DNA of 64,000 nucleotides from contig NC_016134.3 in assembly GCF_000005505.3 (NCBI RefSeq), positions 27,789,584 through 27,853,583 on the forward strand, given 5' to 3'. The notes beneath the pieces were generated by a model. It was not told where the DNA came from. It ran no database searches and was given only the letters and a program-made list of their open reading frames with translations. The position numbers were made by a program, and so were the translations under genes. Of the stretch, positions 1 to 12,010 are shown in pieces; position 1 is the first letter of the stretch, and every line of letters starts with the position of its first letter. Origin of the DNA: Brachypodium distachyon. Lineage: Eukaryota; Streptophyta; Magnoliopsida; Poales; Poaceae.

Positions 1-2663
1 GGCGCCACCTATGGAGGTCCACTCACAGCTTGCTCCTCTACCACACCGGACTGGGGACATGGTTCAAGAGTGTAGAGAAATACAACAAGTTCGTCAACAA
101 TCTGATCTTCCTTCGCGAACTCTCACCTCTTGTGAACTGTGAAATCAGTCCATATCCAGACGAGGCCCATGACGCATACACAGATATGGATTTATGGATT
201 GACTACTTTTTAATGAGACAGGTTCAGGTGCTTGAAATCAATGGTGACAAAGGCATTGGTGACAAAATAAATTTCGACATGCCTCTCGTGTCCCAACATT
301 TGAGGATCTTAAATCTACAGTTTGTTGATTTCTCTGTGGATATCTCGGAATTGCCGGTATTGGTGGATCTAAATTTGAAAAAATGCGGCATTTGGACTCA
401 GGAGATGTCATCCATATCGTTACAGCGTTTGAGCATTTCAACATGTCGTGTAGATGACGAGATCCGCGTTTGTATTTTTGCACCATGTCTTACTTCACTT
501 CTGCTTGACGGTTTTCAAGGGAGGACTCCGTTGCTTGAAGACATGCCATTGCTAGAAACAGCTTATATTAGGCTGGGCTTTGGCAGTTTGGATTATTGCG
601 ACTATTATTATGATGACCCTGGGTATTGTCCACATGAAAGCTGTGTTGGTTGTTATGTTGGAGATTATCAGAGCGTGCTTCTCAATGGCTTGTCGAATGC
701 TAGCCATCTGGAGTTGATATCTCATCCTAAAATTGTAAGCATACTAACTACTGTTTCCACTCCTATCATTGTTTGTTATTCACTGGTTATTTGGTTAATT
801 TTGTTTGTTGTATATATCACCATCCATTCCTAGACATGCATAAACACAAAATTTATCAACTTTAGGGATTATGACAAAAATCATTCTTAAATGTGTGGTT
901 TGTACTTTTCAAACTTCTGAACGTAGTATAATTTGGGAATTTAAGATTGATCGGCAACTATTAATTTCATTAGGGCTAGTGAGTTGAGTGCCTGTCCTGT
1001 ACGGGCAGTATATCCAGATGCAGAGGAACTTCAACATGCACCACGAGTTATGAACAGTTCTTGTTACTACTTTTACTAAATACAACCTATACTTTAAGAA
1101 GGGGGGGAGCCAGGTGAATAGTTGAGAGGGGGCACTTTAAACATTCTTAAGAAGTTATAACTCAAATTAGAGGGGGCATCAATGGTGAAAATCTACAATT
1201 TGTATTGGTATATCAAAATTGAGTGGATCCGCCCATGCTTTAAGACAGCAAACTATTTCATGTATTTTGTCCAATCAAGCCATTATTTCTATTGGAGTTA
1301 GCAATGATCCATTTTCTGTTTTTCTGATGTCCTGACCCATGCTATACACTGTCTTCCCATATACAAGTGGCATAAACAATCCTTTGATGAACTTTCTGGT
1401 TACCATAGAATCTATAGTTATCAATGCTTGTTTCTTCAGTTTTTCTGATTGCATGTTAATAGCTAGTCTACGAGTTTTTTTTAATTCTTGTGCAATTTCT
1501 TTAGTATATCTATGAAAGGGATTTGGAATATCGCCCCTTGTTTGCCAAATTGAAGACTCTGTTACTCAACGAATGGTGTGCGGTTCTGAACCTACATGGA
1601 CTAGTTTCCATTCTCCAGCAATGTCCTATCCTTGAGGAGCTCACGCTTCAGTTTTATAATATTGAGGTATATATGTTTGGCTTGTGAGTTCTCTTTATAT
1701 ATCAACAATGGCCCAATATATGCATGGTTATGTTGATGACACTACATATATGATTGATCTGAATTCCTATAGGACTTTATCTTTGACAAAATAGAAGGAA
1801 GTGAGTATCCAATAGAGCAATCATTTTTTGCAAGTGCGCAACTTAAGTTAGTTACCATTGAATATGAAGAGATCGATGAGAGGGTTTCAAACACATTCAA
1901 GCTCTTGAGTACCTGTGGGGGCATACCTAAGGAGCACATTAACTTGAAGCCCAGGCGTTCATGCTTTTATTGTAAGTTAACTATATCCCCCTCTCCATGC
2001 TTCGCACTTTCAATTCCTTTATTCTAGTTATAAGAGCAAAGCTAGGCACGGCCGCACGGCATATTCTAACATTTAATTATAAAACGATGTCTGCTGTAAG
2101 TATACATCAATTCTGAGTGTTCAAAAGTCTATCCGTGTTCAACCCTTTAGCATGGATATGGATTGTAAGCGGAGTTATGAACGTCTGTTCAGCTTCACCT
2201 AACTAACGTACTAATTACAATGTAATTGTTGGTTACAAATCCACCATTATGCAAACAATATTGCTTCTCATGCATCCTTAGACAACTTTACATGTCCACT
2301 TGCCGGGTTACATCTGACCAAAAATCTCCAACTGGTCTATTTTTACTTTTACTGGATCCGGTAATTACCATTTTGCTCAACGGAAATTGATGGCCGTGCT
2401 GTCAATAATTAACACTACTGAGGAAACTAGCAAGCCACTCTTCTGTGAATTGAAGGCTGAAGCACTGTTAAGCCATGGCTAGCTGTGATCTTGTGTCTAG
2501 CTAGTACACGCAAATGACCTCCTATATATGCAATTAAACATTTCTTGTGGCGTCGCAGAAGAAACTTAGTGTCTTTTTTTTGTGTGCAGGCTTCAGTTTC
2601 GAGAAAAACTCAGATAATGACGACGCTAGACCCTCAGCCCGGCTGTATGATGACGACGATTGA
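1..2663 (+). CDS. F-box/LRR (FBD-like) protein gene, 5' part outside the window; exons 3-734, 1505-1666, 1773-1971, 2590-2663
   Basis: The frame is open from the first bases and starts inside the end of an F-box (Arg-His-Leu-Trp-Arg-Ser-Thr). Exon 1 continues with leucine-rich segments and ends at 734 before GTAAGC in phase 0. Exon 2 starts after TTTCTTTAG and ends at 1666 before GTATAT. Exon 3 starts after CCTATAG and carries an FBD-like stretch (FKLLSTCGGIPKEH). It ends at 1971 in phase 1 before GTAAGT. Exon 4 follows GTGTGCAG and ends in an acidic tail (LYDDDD) with TGA at 2661-2663. All three joins keep frame, giving about 389 residues without a stop. Proteins of this family act as substrate adaptors of SCF ubiquitin ligases; the substrate here is unknown. 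Pseudogenised paralogues lie at 50.8-59.5 kb. I infer a functional member, but its start and promoter are not visible. Confidence 0.72.
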
Positions 2664-3044
2664 GATGGGTGTCTGATCCCGATGTTGTTCCAAACCGTCT
2701 GTGCTTTTTGTTTAAAGTGTCTGTAATCGTGAGTCTCGACTAGACCTGAAAATATGTCCTTGTTGGCACAACTCAGCAAAACGGTTTCAGTTTGTTCAAG
2801 TGGTAGTGGTAGTTGGTTATATATGGAGATATATATACTCGTCGTCGGAGCATTGCTATGAAATGTGGACAGGATCGACATGTCTGTTTTTATCAAATTT
2901 GATGAATCAATTAATATTGCCAGTCATGATCATTTTCTCAAAAATAGGCGCTTAATTCTTAATGTTTTATCAAATTTGATGAATAATTGGAGTTAGTTAC
3001 GACAAACCTGTGATTGATCCGAAATATTTTTTAAACGAGTCTAA
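2664..3044. other. Intergenic DNA downstream of the F-box gene
   Basis: Holds the probable 3' UTR of the F-box gene and AT-rich DNA. A short direct repeat (TATCAAATTTGATGAAT) occurs near 2895 and 2970. I see no gene. The final TAA (3042-3044) is the target-site copy of the element that follows. Confidence 0.5.
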
Positions 3045-3239
3045 GAGCATCTCCAGCCAGGCCCGCATTCAGCGTCTGGCGCGGCTGATTTTTAAGCTGT
3101 TTGGGGGGCGCGGGCGCAAAATAAAATTTGGGGATCCGACGCTTCCTAGCTGTGCCCCCAATACCAAAATTCAAAAAAACATGGAGAAATTTGATTAAAC
3201 TCGGCAACATTTGATTAAGCTGGACGAAATTTAATCAAA

Positions 3240-3621
3240 ATAAAAAAAACCTAGCAGCCGCCTACTCGTTGTCGTCGGTGAGGTTATTCCACCAGTCGCA
3301 TCGTCTCCCTCCTCGCCGGCGGGCTCATCGTCATCGAGCCTGACAACGTCGCCGCAGTGGAGCGCCTTCTCGGCCACAGCAAGCTCCTTCTTGTGCTCGC
3401 GCTCGCTCCAGGCGATGAGGTCCTTCTCCTACCAGTTTAGGTCGAGGCGGCACGCCTTCTTCGCCGCTCGTTTTCCCGTAAATTCCTCCAAGTTGTCGGC
3501 GTGGCGGAGCACGAGCGCCTTGCGCTCGCCCTCCGACAGGGTCGCCCAGGCCTTCTCCTTCTTGGGCGGACCAGGTGGAGATGGCCGCTGGACGGCGACG
3601 GCGCCCACGGGAGGAGCCGGG
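3240..3621 (-). pseudogene. C-terminal half of the DNA-element cargo gene, cut by the Angela insertion
   Basis: Read on the minus strand from 3621, the frame gives a Pro-rich stretch, then KKEKAWATLSEGERKALVLR and an acidic tail, with one premature TAG after RLDLNW before the tail continues. It is the continuation of 45266-45930: the upstream piece ends with LRLVKDEPG in compatible sequence exactly at the Angela border. I do not recognise a named domain. Similar low-complexity charged ORFs are common in Triticeae repeats. Non-functional now. Confidence 0.45.
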
Positions 3622-5338
3622 TGATGGGTTCGTTGCATGGAAAAAAAAAATTCCTACGACAAATGTGAAAGAAACTCAAGATCATATCTAATAGATGCAA
3701 GTAACGAGAGGGATTATGAGCATCATACCCTCGTAGACCACAAAGCGTTACGATCACGGAATCGTTGTTGGCGTAGTGGAACTTTCGATGAGATCAATCT
3801 CAGTGCAGAACCGACGGCACCTCCTTGGTATCCACACGTTCAGCTTCACGTAGTCTCCTCCTTTTGGATCTAGCAAGCGAGGGGAAGAGGTCGATGAGAT
3901 TCCAGCAGCACGACGGCGTGGTGGTGGCTATGGTGGAGAGCTCCGCGGGCAGGGCTTTGCTGCGCACGAGAGAGGAGGAGAGGGGCCCAGGGGAGAGAGA
4001 TCCAGCTGAGGGCTTGGTGTGTTCTCTCCCCCTGTTCCTCACCTCTATTTATATATGGGGTGGTGGCCAGGTTTGCCCCTCCTCCAAAAAGGGGTTAGGG
4101 CCGGCCAGGGGAGTCCAAGGAAGGATTCCTCCTTCTGCCCGGCCTCCCATGTACGGTGGTTTCCACCACGTGGTGGAGTCCCCCCCAACGTTTCCTCTCC
4201 AATTAATTCATATAGTGGTCCAATTAATTTCTCAGGAATATTCCGGAACATTTCAGAACTTTCTGAAAACTTTTGGAACCTTTTAGAATATTCCCGGTCA
4301 ATACCGAAAATACTCCGAACTTTTTTGGAACCCTGAAACAGCTTTTCCATATATAAATCTTTATCTCCGGACCATTCCGAAGCTCCTCGTGATGTCCTGG
4401 ATCCCATCCGAGACTCCGAATCAATATTCGATATCACCATCTATTATCTCATCGAACCCTAGCGACATTAAGCGTTAAATGTGTGACCCTACGGGTTCGA
4501 GAACATGTGGACATGACCGAGACACCTCTCCGATCAATAACCAATAGCGGGACCTGGATGTCCATAATGGTTCCCACATATTCCACGAAGATCTCATCGG
4601 TTGAACCACAATGTTGAGGATTCAATTAATTCGGTATTCAATTCCCTTTGTCTTGCGATATATTACTTGCCCGAGATTTAATCGTCGGTATCACCATACC
4701 TAGTTCAATCTCGTTACCGGCAAGTTCTCTTTACTCGTACTGCAATATAATATCCTGTGACTAAACACATTATTCACATGCTTGCAAGCTCATTAGGATG
4801 TTCTATTACTGAGAGGGCGCAAATATCTCTCTCCGTCACATGGAGTGACAAATCCCAGTCTTGATCCATACAACCCAACAAGTACCTTCTGAGATACCTG
4901 AAGAACACCTTTATGATCACCCAGTTACGATATGACGGTTGATGTCCACAAAGTATTCTTCCGGTACTAGGGAGTGGCATGATTTCATGGTCTAAGGAAA
5001 TGATACTTGACATAATAAAAACATTAGCAATTTAAACTTAAGTGACACGATCAAAAGCTATGCTTAGGTTTGAGTCTGTCCATCACATCATTCTTCTAAT
5101 GATATGACCTTGTTATTAAATGACAACACATGTCTATGGTTAGGAAACCTTAACCATCTTTTAATCAACGAGCTAATCTAGTAGAGGCGTATTAGGGACA
5201 CGGTATTTGTTTATTTATCCACACATGTATTTAGTTTCATGTTAATACAATTATAGCGTGGATAATAAACCTTTATCAAGAACAAGGAAATATGAATAAT
5301 AACAAATTAATTATTGCCTCTAGGGCATATTTCCAACA
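3622..5338 (-). repeat. Angela 3' LTR, full length (1717 bp)
   Basis: Bounded by TG..CA ends. The polypurine tract on the minus strand (AGTGGGAGAC, 5339-5348) abuts the LTR start, which fixes the orientation. Compared with 44607-45265 it retains about 1.06 kb of central sequence (roughly 3852-4911) missing from the other LTR. Confidence 0.9.
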
Positions 5339-5487
5339 GTCTCCCACTTACACTAGAGTCAATAATCTAGTTTACATTGTAATAAATCTAACACCCATGG
5401 ATGCTTGGTGCTGATCATGTTTTGCTCGTGGAAGAGGTTTAGTCAACGGGTCTGCGACATTCAGATCCGTATGTACTTTGCAAATCT

Positions 5488-7113
5488 TTATGTCATCTTG
5501 ACATATTCACGAATAGTGTGAAACCGGCGTTTAATATGCTTGGAATTCTTGTGAGACCTTGGCTCCTTGGCGTTGGCTATGGCACCAGTGTTGTCACAGT
5601 AGATGTCCATAGGATCCAAAGCACTCGGAACCACACCTAGTTCGGATATGAATTCCTTCATCCAAACCCCTTCTTGCGCCGCTTCTGAAGCAGCCATATA
5701 TTCCGCCTCAGTTGTTGATGCTGCCACAACGCTCTGCTTGGAACTTCTCCAGCTAATAGCACCACCATTCAAAATAAATACGTATCCGGATTGAGACTTA
5801 GAGTCATCCGGATCAGTGTCAAAACTAGCATCGACGTAACCCTTTACGACGTGCTGTTCGTCACCTCCATAAACGAGAAACATTTCCTTAGTCCTCTTTA
5901 GGTACTTAAGGATATTCTTAACCGCTGTCAAACTAACAGCATGAGACACGTCCAGTCTAGTACACATCATAGCATACATAATAGAGCCTATGGCTGAAGC
6001 ATAGGGGATACTATTCATCTTTTCTATATCTTCTGCCGTAGCTGGACTCTGAGTCTTACTCAATATCTTACCTTGCAACATGGGCAAGAACCCTTTCTTT
6101 GCTTGATCCATTCTGAACTTTTTCAGAACTTTGTCAAGGTATGTACTTTGTGTAAGCCCTATCAAGTGTCTTGATCTATCTCTATAAATCTTGATGCCTA
6201 ATATATAAGCTGCCTCACCAAGGTCTTTCATTGAAAAACTTTTATTCAAATAGCCTTTAACACTTTTAAGAAGTTATATATCATTTCCGATCAACAATAT
6301 GTCATCCACATACAGTATCAGAAATGCTACAGAGCTCCCACTCACTTTCTCGTGAATACAAGCTTCTCCATGAGTTTGGACAAATCCAAACCCTTTGATC
6401 ACCTCATCAAAACGGAGATTCCAACTCCGAGATGCTTGCTTCAGCCCATAAATGGAACGCTGAAGTTTGCATACCTTATTAGCATCCTTAGGATCGACAA
6501 AACCTTTGGGTTGCACCATGTACAACTCTTCCTCAATGTGGCCATTAAAGAACGCGGTTTTGACATCCATCTGCCAGATTTCGTAATCGAAAAATGCAGT
6601 AATTGCTAACATAATCCGAACAGACTTTAGCATCGCTACGGGTGAGAAAGTCTCATCGTAGTCAACTCCTTGAATTTGCCGAAAACCTTTTGCGACAAGT
6701 CGAGCTTTATAGACGGTAATATTACCATCAGCCTCAGTTTTTTTCTTGAAAATCCATTTGTTCTCAACGGCTTTTCGATCATAGGGTAAGTCTACCAAAG
6801 TCCATACTTGGTTTTCGTACATGGATCCCATTTCGGATTTCATGGCGGCTAACCATTTTTCGGAGTCTGGGCTCATCAACGCTTCCTCATAATTCGTAGG
6901 TTCATCGTTGTCTAACAACATGAAATTCATGACATGATCATCGTGCCACTCAGGAGTGGTACGTGTTCTTCTCGACCTGCAAAGTTCTGTAGTAGTCTTA
7001 TTCGAAGCTTCATGATCATTATCATTTGCTTCCTCTCTAGCTGGCGTAGGCTGCACATGAATAGTTTCTGGCGCTGCGCTACTCTCAAATTCGAGAGAAG
7101 GTTCAAGAACCTA
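5488..7113 (-). pseudogene. Angela pol, 3' part: reverse transcriptase and RNase H
   Basis: The minus-strand frame from 7113 runs through a typical Copia RT: WIFKKK, KARLVAKG, DVKTAFFNG, the catalytic YVDD box (LYVDDILLIG), then MKDLGEAAYILGIKI. RNase H follows with YVDASFDTD, TEAEYMA and YCDNTGAI. One nonsense codon (TAA, 6274-6276) interrupts an otherwise open frame. The frame stops at 5488, shortly before the polypurine tract. Its 5' end is cut at 7113 by the gag-only retrotransposon and resumes at 11965. RT and RNase H copy element RNA into DNA; here the gene is inactive. Confidence 0.88.
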
Positions 7114-7854
7114 TGATATGGGTGTGGCGTGGCACGATCTTTCGATGAGATTAATAACTCTTGATTTGGGTAGGAGGTGACGTTGACGATCCGACTACGG
7201 CCTAGGAGGCAGCGCCTTAGCAATCGATACACTAACTCCAAAGGGTTATTGATCACGCGGGGGCACGATCAATCTGATCACAAAGGTCTTTGTTCCTGCA
7301 AGCAATCGAAGAACAAGCAAAAACAAGATAAATAGCGGATGCAATCTGAAATTACGAATATACTATATCAAACCAATGTCTCAACGAGACGATAAGTTGG
7401 GGTTCCGAAAACGGTAAAACAGGTGGTCTAACCGACACACGCGATTACACGAAATAGTAGCGATGGCTAACTTCTAACTAAACAAAACCCAAGGCTCCTT
7501 AAGGGGGCTCATGAGGTATATAAAGGATGAGGAAGATGGATTTTCGGCCAATTTGGGGATGGGGCCGAAATCCAACTCTATCTCTAAGTTTCGTAACAAA
7601 ACAACAACTCTTTAGGAAACAGAAAAACAGATCCGTCACGGTCAGCTCGCGTCGAATCTCTTGGTGGGGCCGGACCCTTTGGAAAGGTCTCGAAATACCT
7701 ACATAATGAAATGATAAAAGATAGTAGCTCTGCCTCTTCATGCATATGACATTGAAAACAAATAGTACTTGACTTCACCTGATTATAAATGTTATCGAAT
7801 ATTCTAGAATTGAGGGTGCCAAAGGTCGTATCCATGGTTAGCATGTCCATATCA
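7114..7854 (-). repeat. 3' LTR of the gag-only element (741 bp)
   Basis: Same ends as 10940-11964 but lacks about 280 bp of its interior (the segment present near 11526-11805 in the other copy), so the two LTRs differ in length as well as by point changes. Confidence 0.85.
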
Positions 7855-8183
7855 TCCTCCCTTTCTTGAAAGGAAAGCCGTCCTCGGCGTCGTTTGTGCT
7901 GAAAAGAGACTGATAAAATAGACAAATTGTGTGTATGGTATATGTATATGTCATCCATCTTTATACATATCCTTTCTTGCACAATTAATGTTTTATAACA
8001 AAATCTCATGAGATAATTAGTCAAACAATCATCATGAATAACATTCCAGCAAGAAGATTGATAATATGTTTTGCATATATAAGTGAGACAATATCTTGTA
8101 TTTGGTTTGCACCGCTCACCATTATACCATCCCAACACTGGAGAATAATAATTAATGGTACCCAAATTAGTTAGTACAAGATG

Positions 8184-9419
8184 CTAAAATTTAGAGCAAG
8201 TCAAAGCACTAATATTAAAACAATGTAAAAAAATATTTGGCAAATAATCAACACCAATATTGGAGGTCATATCAAAATAGTTAAGCATATGCAAGAATTT
8301 ATTTTCTCCCAAGATAGTAAAATTATCACAAGTAATGCAAATTTCATGCACCAAAAAGTTAGTGTTCACATCATGTTCTCCAATTAATTGAATAGTGTAT
8401 CCATGAACATTAGGAAAATATTTTGAAATTGTTAACTCGGACACTTTTTCCATTGCATGTGATAAATACATAGGTGTATCAAGTGTAATATAACACAAAG
8501 TATTAATAGGTGGATCCTTATCAATCACTCCATGTCTAATTAACACGACACAAACTAAGCCAAATTTATCTATCTTGAATGTTTCTCCGAAAGCATTAGT
8601 TTTGTACTCACATGATTCGTTCTCATCAATATCAAAATTAATATGTGCACCCAAATCATTAGAAGAATAAATTTCAGCGGTAGGTGCACTCGAATCAGCA
8701 TGTACGTCAATAATTTCACATGTTGCAGAAAATTCAACACGTATCTCATCTATTTCATCACATGTCATATTTAATTCAGCAACACAATCATCTTTATCAT
8801 TACTTTGCGGGCTCGACTCATTTGTAATGGACCTTCGCTGTAATTTCCTCTCAACTTTACGAGCAAGATCAAGCAAACACAAAAGAGAGTCGTATTTTCC
8901 ATATTCAATCATGTAAGAAATATCAAAGTTAAGCCCATAATAAAACCTATCCATTTTTCTTTCTTCGGTTTCATCTAAACCAGATCGCAACGTTATAATG
9001 TGAAAGTCGTGGTAGTAATCATCAACAGTTTTATCATCTTGTGTCAAATGTCGTAATTTGGAACATAACTCATAAGCATAACTTGGAGGAAGATATTTTT
9101 CTCTCATGATTTTCTTCATATCAATCCAAGTGTGAGGTATTTTGTTTTCTCTAACTATCTCACTCCACCATGATAATGCATCAAAACGAAATTTACTACT
9201 AGCAATTTGGACCTTACGACTATCTAGTACATGGAAACATGTGAATTGTTCAATTAGAGCTATTTCCCAATCAATATAAGCTTCAGCATCATTATTTCCA
9301 TCAAAGAAAGGTCCAAAAACAGTTATTGGCATTACAAGGATTGCGATATACCTTTGCCTTGCCAATGTCAACAAGAGACGAGGAGGATGGATGTGGTGAA
9401 AAGCGCTCATGTCGGTCAC
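8184..9419 (-). CDS. gag-like protein of the gag-only retrotransposon
   Basis: An uninterrupted 411-codon minus-strand ORF. Residues about 30-200 resemble the retrotransposon gag capsid family (PF03732 type): GPFFDGNNDAEAYIDWE, WWSEIVREN, LRHLTQDDKTVDDYYHDF, MDRFYYGLN. A start at 9329 (MPITVFGPFFDG) would also preserve the domain. The C-terminal half (CDEIDEIRVEFSAT, LSHAMEKVSELTISKYFPNV) resembles nothing I know and has no zinc knuckle. No protease or polymerase follows. That a non-autonomous element keeps gag intact while lacking pol suggests gag served in cis or was maintained until recently (inference). Confidence 0.7.
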   Translation of the reverse strand: MTDMSAFHHIHPPRLLLTLARQRYIAILVMPITVFGPFFDGNNDAEAYIDWEIALIEQFTCFHVLDSRKVQIASSKFRFDALSWWSEIVRENKIPHTWIDMKKIMREKYLPPSYAYELCSKLRHLTQDDKTVDDYYHDFHIITLRSGLDETEERKMDRFYYGLNFDISYMIEYGKYDSLLCLLDLARKVERKLQRRSITNESSPQSNDKDDCVAELNMTCDEIDEIRVEFSATCEIIDVHADSSAPTAEIYSSNDLGAHINFDIDENESCEYKTNAFGETFKIDKFGLVCVVLIRHGVIDKDPPINTLCYITLDTPMYLSHAMEKVSELTISKYFPNVHGYTIQLIGEHDVNTNFLVHEICITCDNFTILGENKFLHMLNYFDMTSNIGVDYLPNIFLHCFNISALTCSKF

Positions 9420-10926
9420 TTGGTAGCATAGGCCTATTTTCCATTCTTCGTGTAAGTCCTGTCATGGTTAGTAGAAGAGAAGACAAGAAACAAATCGCAA
9501 GAATATGTTCCTATCAACTACTAGGATGTGGCTACAAGTCGCTCAACTCTCAACCTAAAAATCAAGTTCTTACGAGTTCTTTCCATGCAAAACAGGAAGG
9601 TGATGACCAGCGACGTAACCAAGCCCTCTGAAGATTGAATGTATCGATGTCTCGGTAACAAACCAACCTAGGTGTAGAATCTGTGGAGCTTGGAGGCTTT
9701 TGTGAGTAGCAAGGATAAGCAAATAATCAAATCAGCAACGCAAAGTTGAAAAAATGCTCAATAATGCTAGTCCTAACTGGAGTCGATAAGAACGAATTGC
9801 AGAAATAATCTAAGCCTAGATAATGAAGAAGGTAGGAATAGATAGGTCAAAAGATGGCACAACAATTAAATCCCTGGTTTTTTTTCTATTTCTTTTTGTG
9901 GCCTTCTGTTTGGCTTCTTATTCTTTTCTTCTCTTTTTTTCTTTTTTTTAACCCCAGAAACTCACGCAAAAGAAGTAAAGACCGGAAAACTACACGTTGG
10001 TCTGTCAAAGAACAGCAAAAGATGCTGTAATAAAACATCAGAAAAATATGGAAAAAATATGGGTTAGGAGCGTATAGAAACAAGCTTTCCAGCAAGTGCA
10101 AAATCAGTCAAATCGGAGGCTGGACGGTGGAGATAACCGAAAAACACCTAGCTGCAGCGACGCCGGAAACTGCATGCACAAACTTGGAATCTCTAAAAGT
10201 CCACCTTAGAAGCCGAATTTGAGGGTCAAAGTGGGTATTTCCTGATGCGCCTCGTCGTGAGCTTTCCAAAAAGTTCAAGAACGTCCAAATCCGAGTTGGT
10301 ATGCAAAAGATATGCCCGTTTTTCTGAACACGGGTCAAACCCACTCGGAACTATAATTCTCTTCAACGTGGATTCAAAACTGATTCTTTTTCTTTTTCTT
10401 TTTTTTCGTTTTTTTTTCTTTTTTTTATTTCTTTTCTTTTCTTTCTTTCTTCACAACTTTCCGAACAACTTTATCTCGATACAAAAATTGATCTCTTTCC
10501 TTATTCCAAAACACTTTCCAAAATTTCTCCCGACTGGACTCGGACTCGAAATCGGCGCGGATGGCAGCTGCGATGCGAAACAAAATTGATGAAGGCGGAT
10601 ATGATGGTGGCAACAAAGGATTGTAGGCGTGGTGGTGGTGTTGTAGGGAGATTGATGGCGGAAGATTGATGAAGGAAACCTGCGTCACACGAAGAACGAG
10701 AAAACCAAAAGCAAGTTCGATCTAGTAGAAAAAGTCTAAAAAACGACACGATTAATACAGCAAAGATTCAACAATGCAAATACTAATGTGAAAACCAATG
10801 GCAAGGCTTAGATTTGTTCTAGGACAAGGTAACTAATCTAATTTTTTTGTCTTTTTCTGGACGATAGGGAAAAAAACAGATCTAAACTACGGATAAACTG
10901 GAAACATCTCACCGAGCAACCTTAAG
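9420..10926 (-). other. 5' leader of the gag-only element with a T-rich tract
   Basis: Region between the primer site and gag. It contains poly-T/CT-rich low-complexity DNA at 10381-10452 and a smaller tract at 9879-9952 (A-rich on the element's own strand). ORFs here are low-complexity and I do not call them. Confidence 0.5.
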
Positions 10927-10938
10927 CTCTGATACCAC
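10927..10938 (-). other. Primer binding site (initiator Met tRNA type)
   Basis: Reads TGGTATCAGAGC on the minus strand, just inside the 5' LTR; complementary to the 3' end of plant initiator Met tRNA. The same motif is used by the surrounding Angela element. Confidence 0.8.
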
Positions 10939-10939
10939 G

Positions 10940-11964
10940 TGATATGGGTGTGGCGTGGTCCGATCTTTCGATGAGATTGATAACTCTCGATTTGGGTAGG
11001 AGGTGACGTTGACGATCCGACTACGGCCTACGAGGCAGCGCCTTAGCAATCGATACACCAACTCCAGAGGGTTATTGATAACGCGGGTGGCACGATCAAC
11101 CTGACCACGAAGGTCTTTGTTCCTGCAAGCAATCGAAGAACAAGCAAAAAACAAGATAAATAGCGGATGCAATCTGAAATTGCGAATATACTATATCAAA
11201 CCAATGTCTCAACGAGACGATAAGTTGGGGTTCTGAAAACGGTAAAACAGGTGGTCTAACCGAAACACGCGATTACACGAAGTAGTAGCGATGGCTAACT
11301 TTTAACTAAACAAAACCCAAAGCTCCTTAAGGGGGCTCATGAGGTATATAAAGGATGAGGAAGATGGATTTTTGGCCAACTTGGGGATGGGGCCGAAATC
11401 CAACTCTATCTCTAAGTTTCCTAACAAAACAACAACTCTTTAGGAAACAGAAAAACAGATCCATCACGATCAGCTCGCGTCGAATCTTCTGGTGGGGCCG
11501 GACCCTTTGGAAAGTTCTCGAAATTATCTTTTCAACAAGTACTTGTTTGCTTAATTTGGACTCCGAATGCGGCCTGGGTGATTAAAACAAATTCGGGTCT
11601 CCTGACAGCTCGGACCTGAATCGGATTCAACTTTAATTCATGATATCTTTCTCTAGCAAGCTCCGAATCATGTGCCGTCGGATTTGTTGGAAAGTAGACT
11701 TGAAATCCTTCTCTCTCAGTTGCATGGATGTTTGATTCTTGTTGCACCTCCCACTGGCCTCCATTGTATCTCATCTCGACCTTGGACTTGAAAAGCTCAA
11801 CCAAATACCTACATAATAAAATGATAAAAGATAGTAGCTCTCCCTCTTCATGCATATGACATTGAAAACAAATAGTAGTTGACTTCACCTGATTATAAAT
11901 ATTATTGAATATTCTAGAATTGAGGGTGCCAAAGGTCGTATCCATGGTTAGCATGTCCATATCA
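10940..11964 (-). repeat. 5' LTR of the gag-only element (1025 bp)
   Basis: TGATATGG...CCATATCA ends, strongly similar to 7114-7854 over both outer parts, with an extra central segment of about 280 bp. Confidence 0.85.
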
Positions 11965-12010
11965 ACCTCGTAGAGTTCTACTTTCCTCCCACTCACTTCG
12001 AAAAGTTTCT
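11965..12010 (-). pseudogene. Sliver of Angela pol between two insertions
   Basis: Minus-strand translation gives EVSGRKVELYEV directly before the gag-only element, and the frame continues at 7113. On its other side it is joined to the truncated Tat block within a shared TTTCTCCCT (compare 30416-30424), so that border is a deletion junction at microhomology. Confidence 0.6.

Larger units (their letters stand above)
7114..11964 (-). mobile_element. Non-autonomous, gag-only LTR retrotransposon inserted in Angela pol
   Basis: LTRs at 7114-7854 and 10940-11964 share TGATATGG...CCATATCA ends. A polypurine tract (minus strand AAGAAAGGGAGGA) abuts the 3' LTR at 7855, and a TGGTATCAGAGC primer site (10927-10938) abuts the 5' LTR. 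Flanks are accta (7109-7113) and acctc (11965-11969), a near-perfect TSD. The host pol frame resumes across the insert (SGRKVELYEV before, LEPSLEFESS after). The 3.1-kb interior has one gag-like ORF and no RT, integrase or RNase H, so the element must have used enzymes from another source. Family name not recognised. Confidence 0.82.

Noticed and set aside
9326..9631. 101-codon + strand ORF opposite the gag-only element's gag start
   Set aside because: Antisense to gag, low-complexity, no domain.
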